From JANFXS01 sp022791155 (lineage in GTDB: Bacteria; Bacillota; Clostridia; Lachnospirales; Anaerotignaceae), in contig CATJUX010000022.1 of assembly GCA_949743895.1 (NCBI GenBank), positions 1-20,765 of the forward strand: DNA of 20,765 nucleotides. Reading direction: 5' to 3'. Shown here piece after piece: positions 20,684-20,765 of this stretch; within the stretch, counting starts at the first letter, position 1; the number at the start of each line of letters is the position of its first letter. The notes under the pieces are model-generated. The model was not told the DNA's origin. It ran no database searches and saw nothing but the letters and a program-made list of their open reading frames with translations. A program made the position numbers and the translations under genes.

Positions 20684-20765
20684 ATGCCAAATATCCTTTT
20701 TAATTTTTTAAAATTCCCCATAACATTGAATGTCAATAAAGGCTGCAACTTGAACTGCCGACAAA
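20684..20765 (+). CDS. Radical SAM protein, N-terminal fragment (cut by window edge)
   Basis: Reading from ATG 20684 gives MPNILFNFLKFPITLNV followed by NKGCNLNCRQ and then the window ends. KGCNLNC, after a hydrophobic strand, is the start of a radical SAM CxxxCxxC cluster motif: C22 and C26 of the fragment are two of the three iron-sulphur ligands, and the third Cys would be expected at residue 29, just beyond the edge. A stop codon (20669-20671) lies in frame upstream, so this ATG is the only good start; TTG 20726 would be too close to the motif. No strong ribosome site is visible (only AGG about 11 bases upstream), because the position is taken by a palindrome. The substrate and pathway cannot be inferred. 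Confidence 0.65.
   Translation, partial: MPNILFNFLKFPITLNVNKGCNLNCRQ

Noticed and set aside
1..20765. CRISPR array, prophage, integron or insertion sequence
   Set aside because: No regularly spaced direct repeats, no cas, integrase, transposase or phage structural genes were seen on either strand.

Overview
The window is low-GC DNA from what looks like an anaerobic, Clostridia-type Firmicute. The evidence is strong GGAGG-type ribosome binding sites, some TTG and GTG starts, extended -10 promoters (TGGTATAAT), PerR-type peroxide control, a desulfoferrodoxin-like domain, and cell-surface families common in Clostridia (stalk domain, CotH, phosphodiester glycosidase). No rRNA, tRNA, CRISPR array, integrase or transposase was seen. 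I could not run searches, so family calls rest on motifs read by eye.

Layout. 1-3200: a small lipoprotein, a three-hairpin attenuator-like region, a cytidylate-kinase-like protein, and on the minus strand a YbaK/EbsC-type aminoacyl-tRNA deacylase. 3500-4930: a secreted stalk-domain protein with its own promoter and terminator. 5077-8417, all minus strand: an MBL-fold hydrolase, an XRE helix-turn-helix regulator fused to a desulfoferrodoxin/superoxide-reductase-like domain, a CPBP membrane protease, and perR with an AT-rich palindromic operator over its -10 box. 8550-9658: a DUF1905 protein, a promoter-driven structured element of about 116 nt, and trmL. 9877-12098: a two-gene type II restriction-modification cassette. 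12159-15576: an operon of a VTC-type polyphosphate polymerase domain protein, a DUF4956 membrane protein and a CotH-kinase-like membrane protein, preceded by a long DNA dyad. 15621-16833: a gene of unknown function whose promoter is flanked by perfect 12-bp inverted boxes. 16919-20506: an unknown exported protein followed closely by a 937-residue secreted phosphodiester-glycosidase-family protein. 20684-end: the first 27 codons of a radical SAM protein cut off by the window edge.

How the genes work together. Three themes emerge. The first is the cell surface: stalk protein, CotH operon, and the exported protein plus NAGPA-domain protein. The second is oxygen stress: PerR, with an HTH/SOR-like putative redox sensor nearby on the same strand. 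The third is foreign-DNA defence: the R-M pair. The strongest candidates for undescribed biology are the HTH-SOR fusion with its internal start site, the four-helix-junction element at 8979-9094, the VTC/DUF4956/CotH module with its dyad, and the unknown regulon box pair before the 15754 gene.
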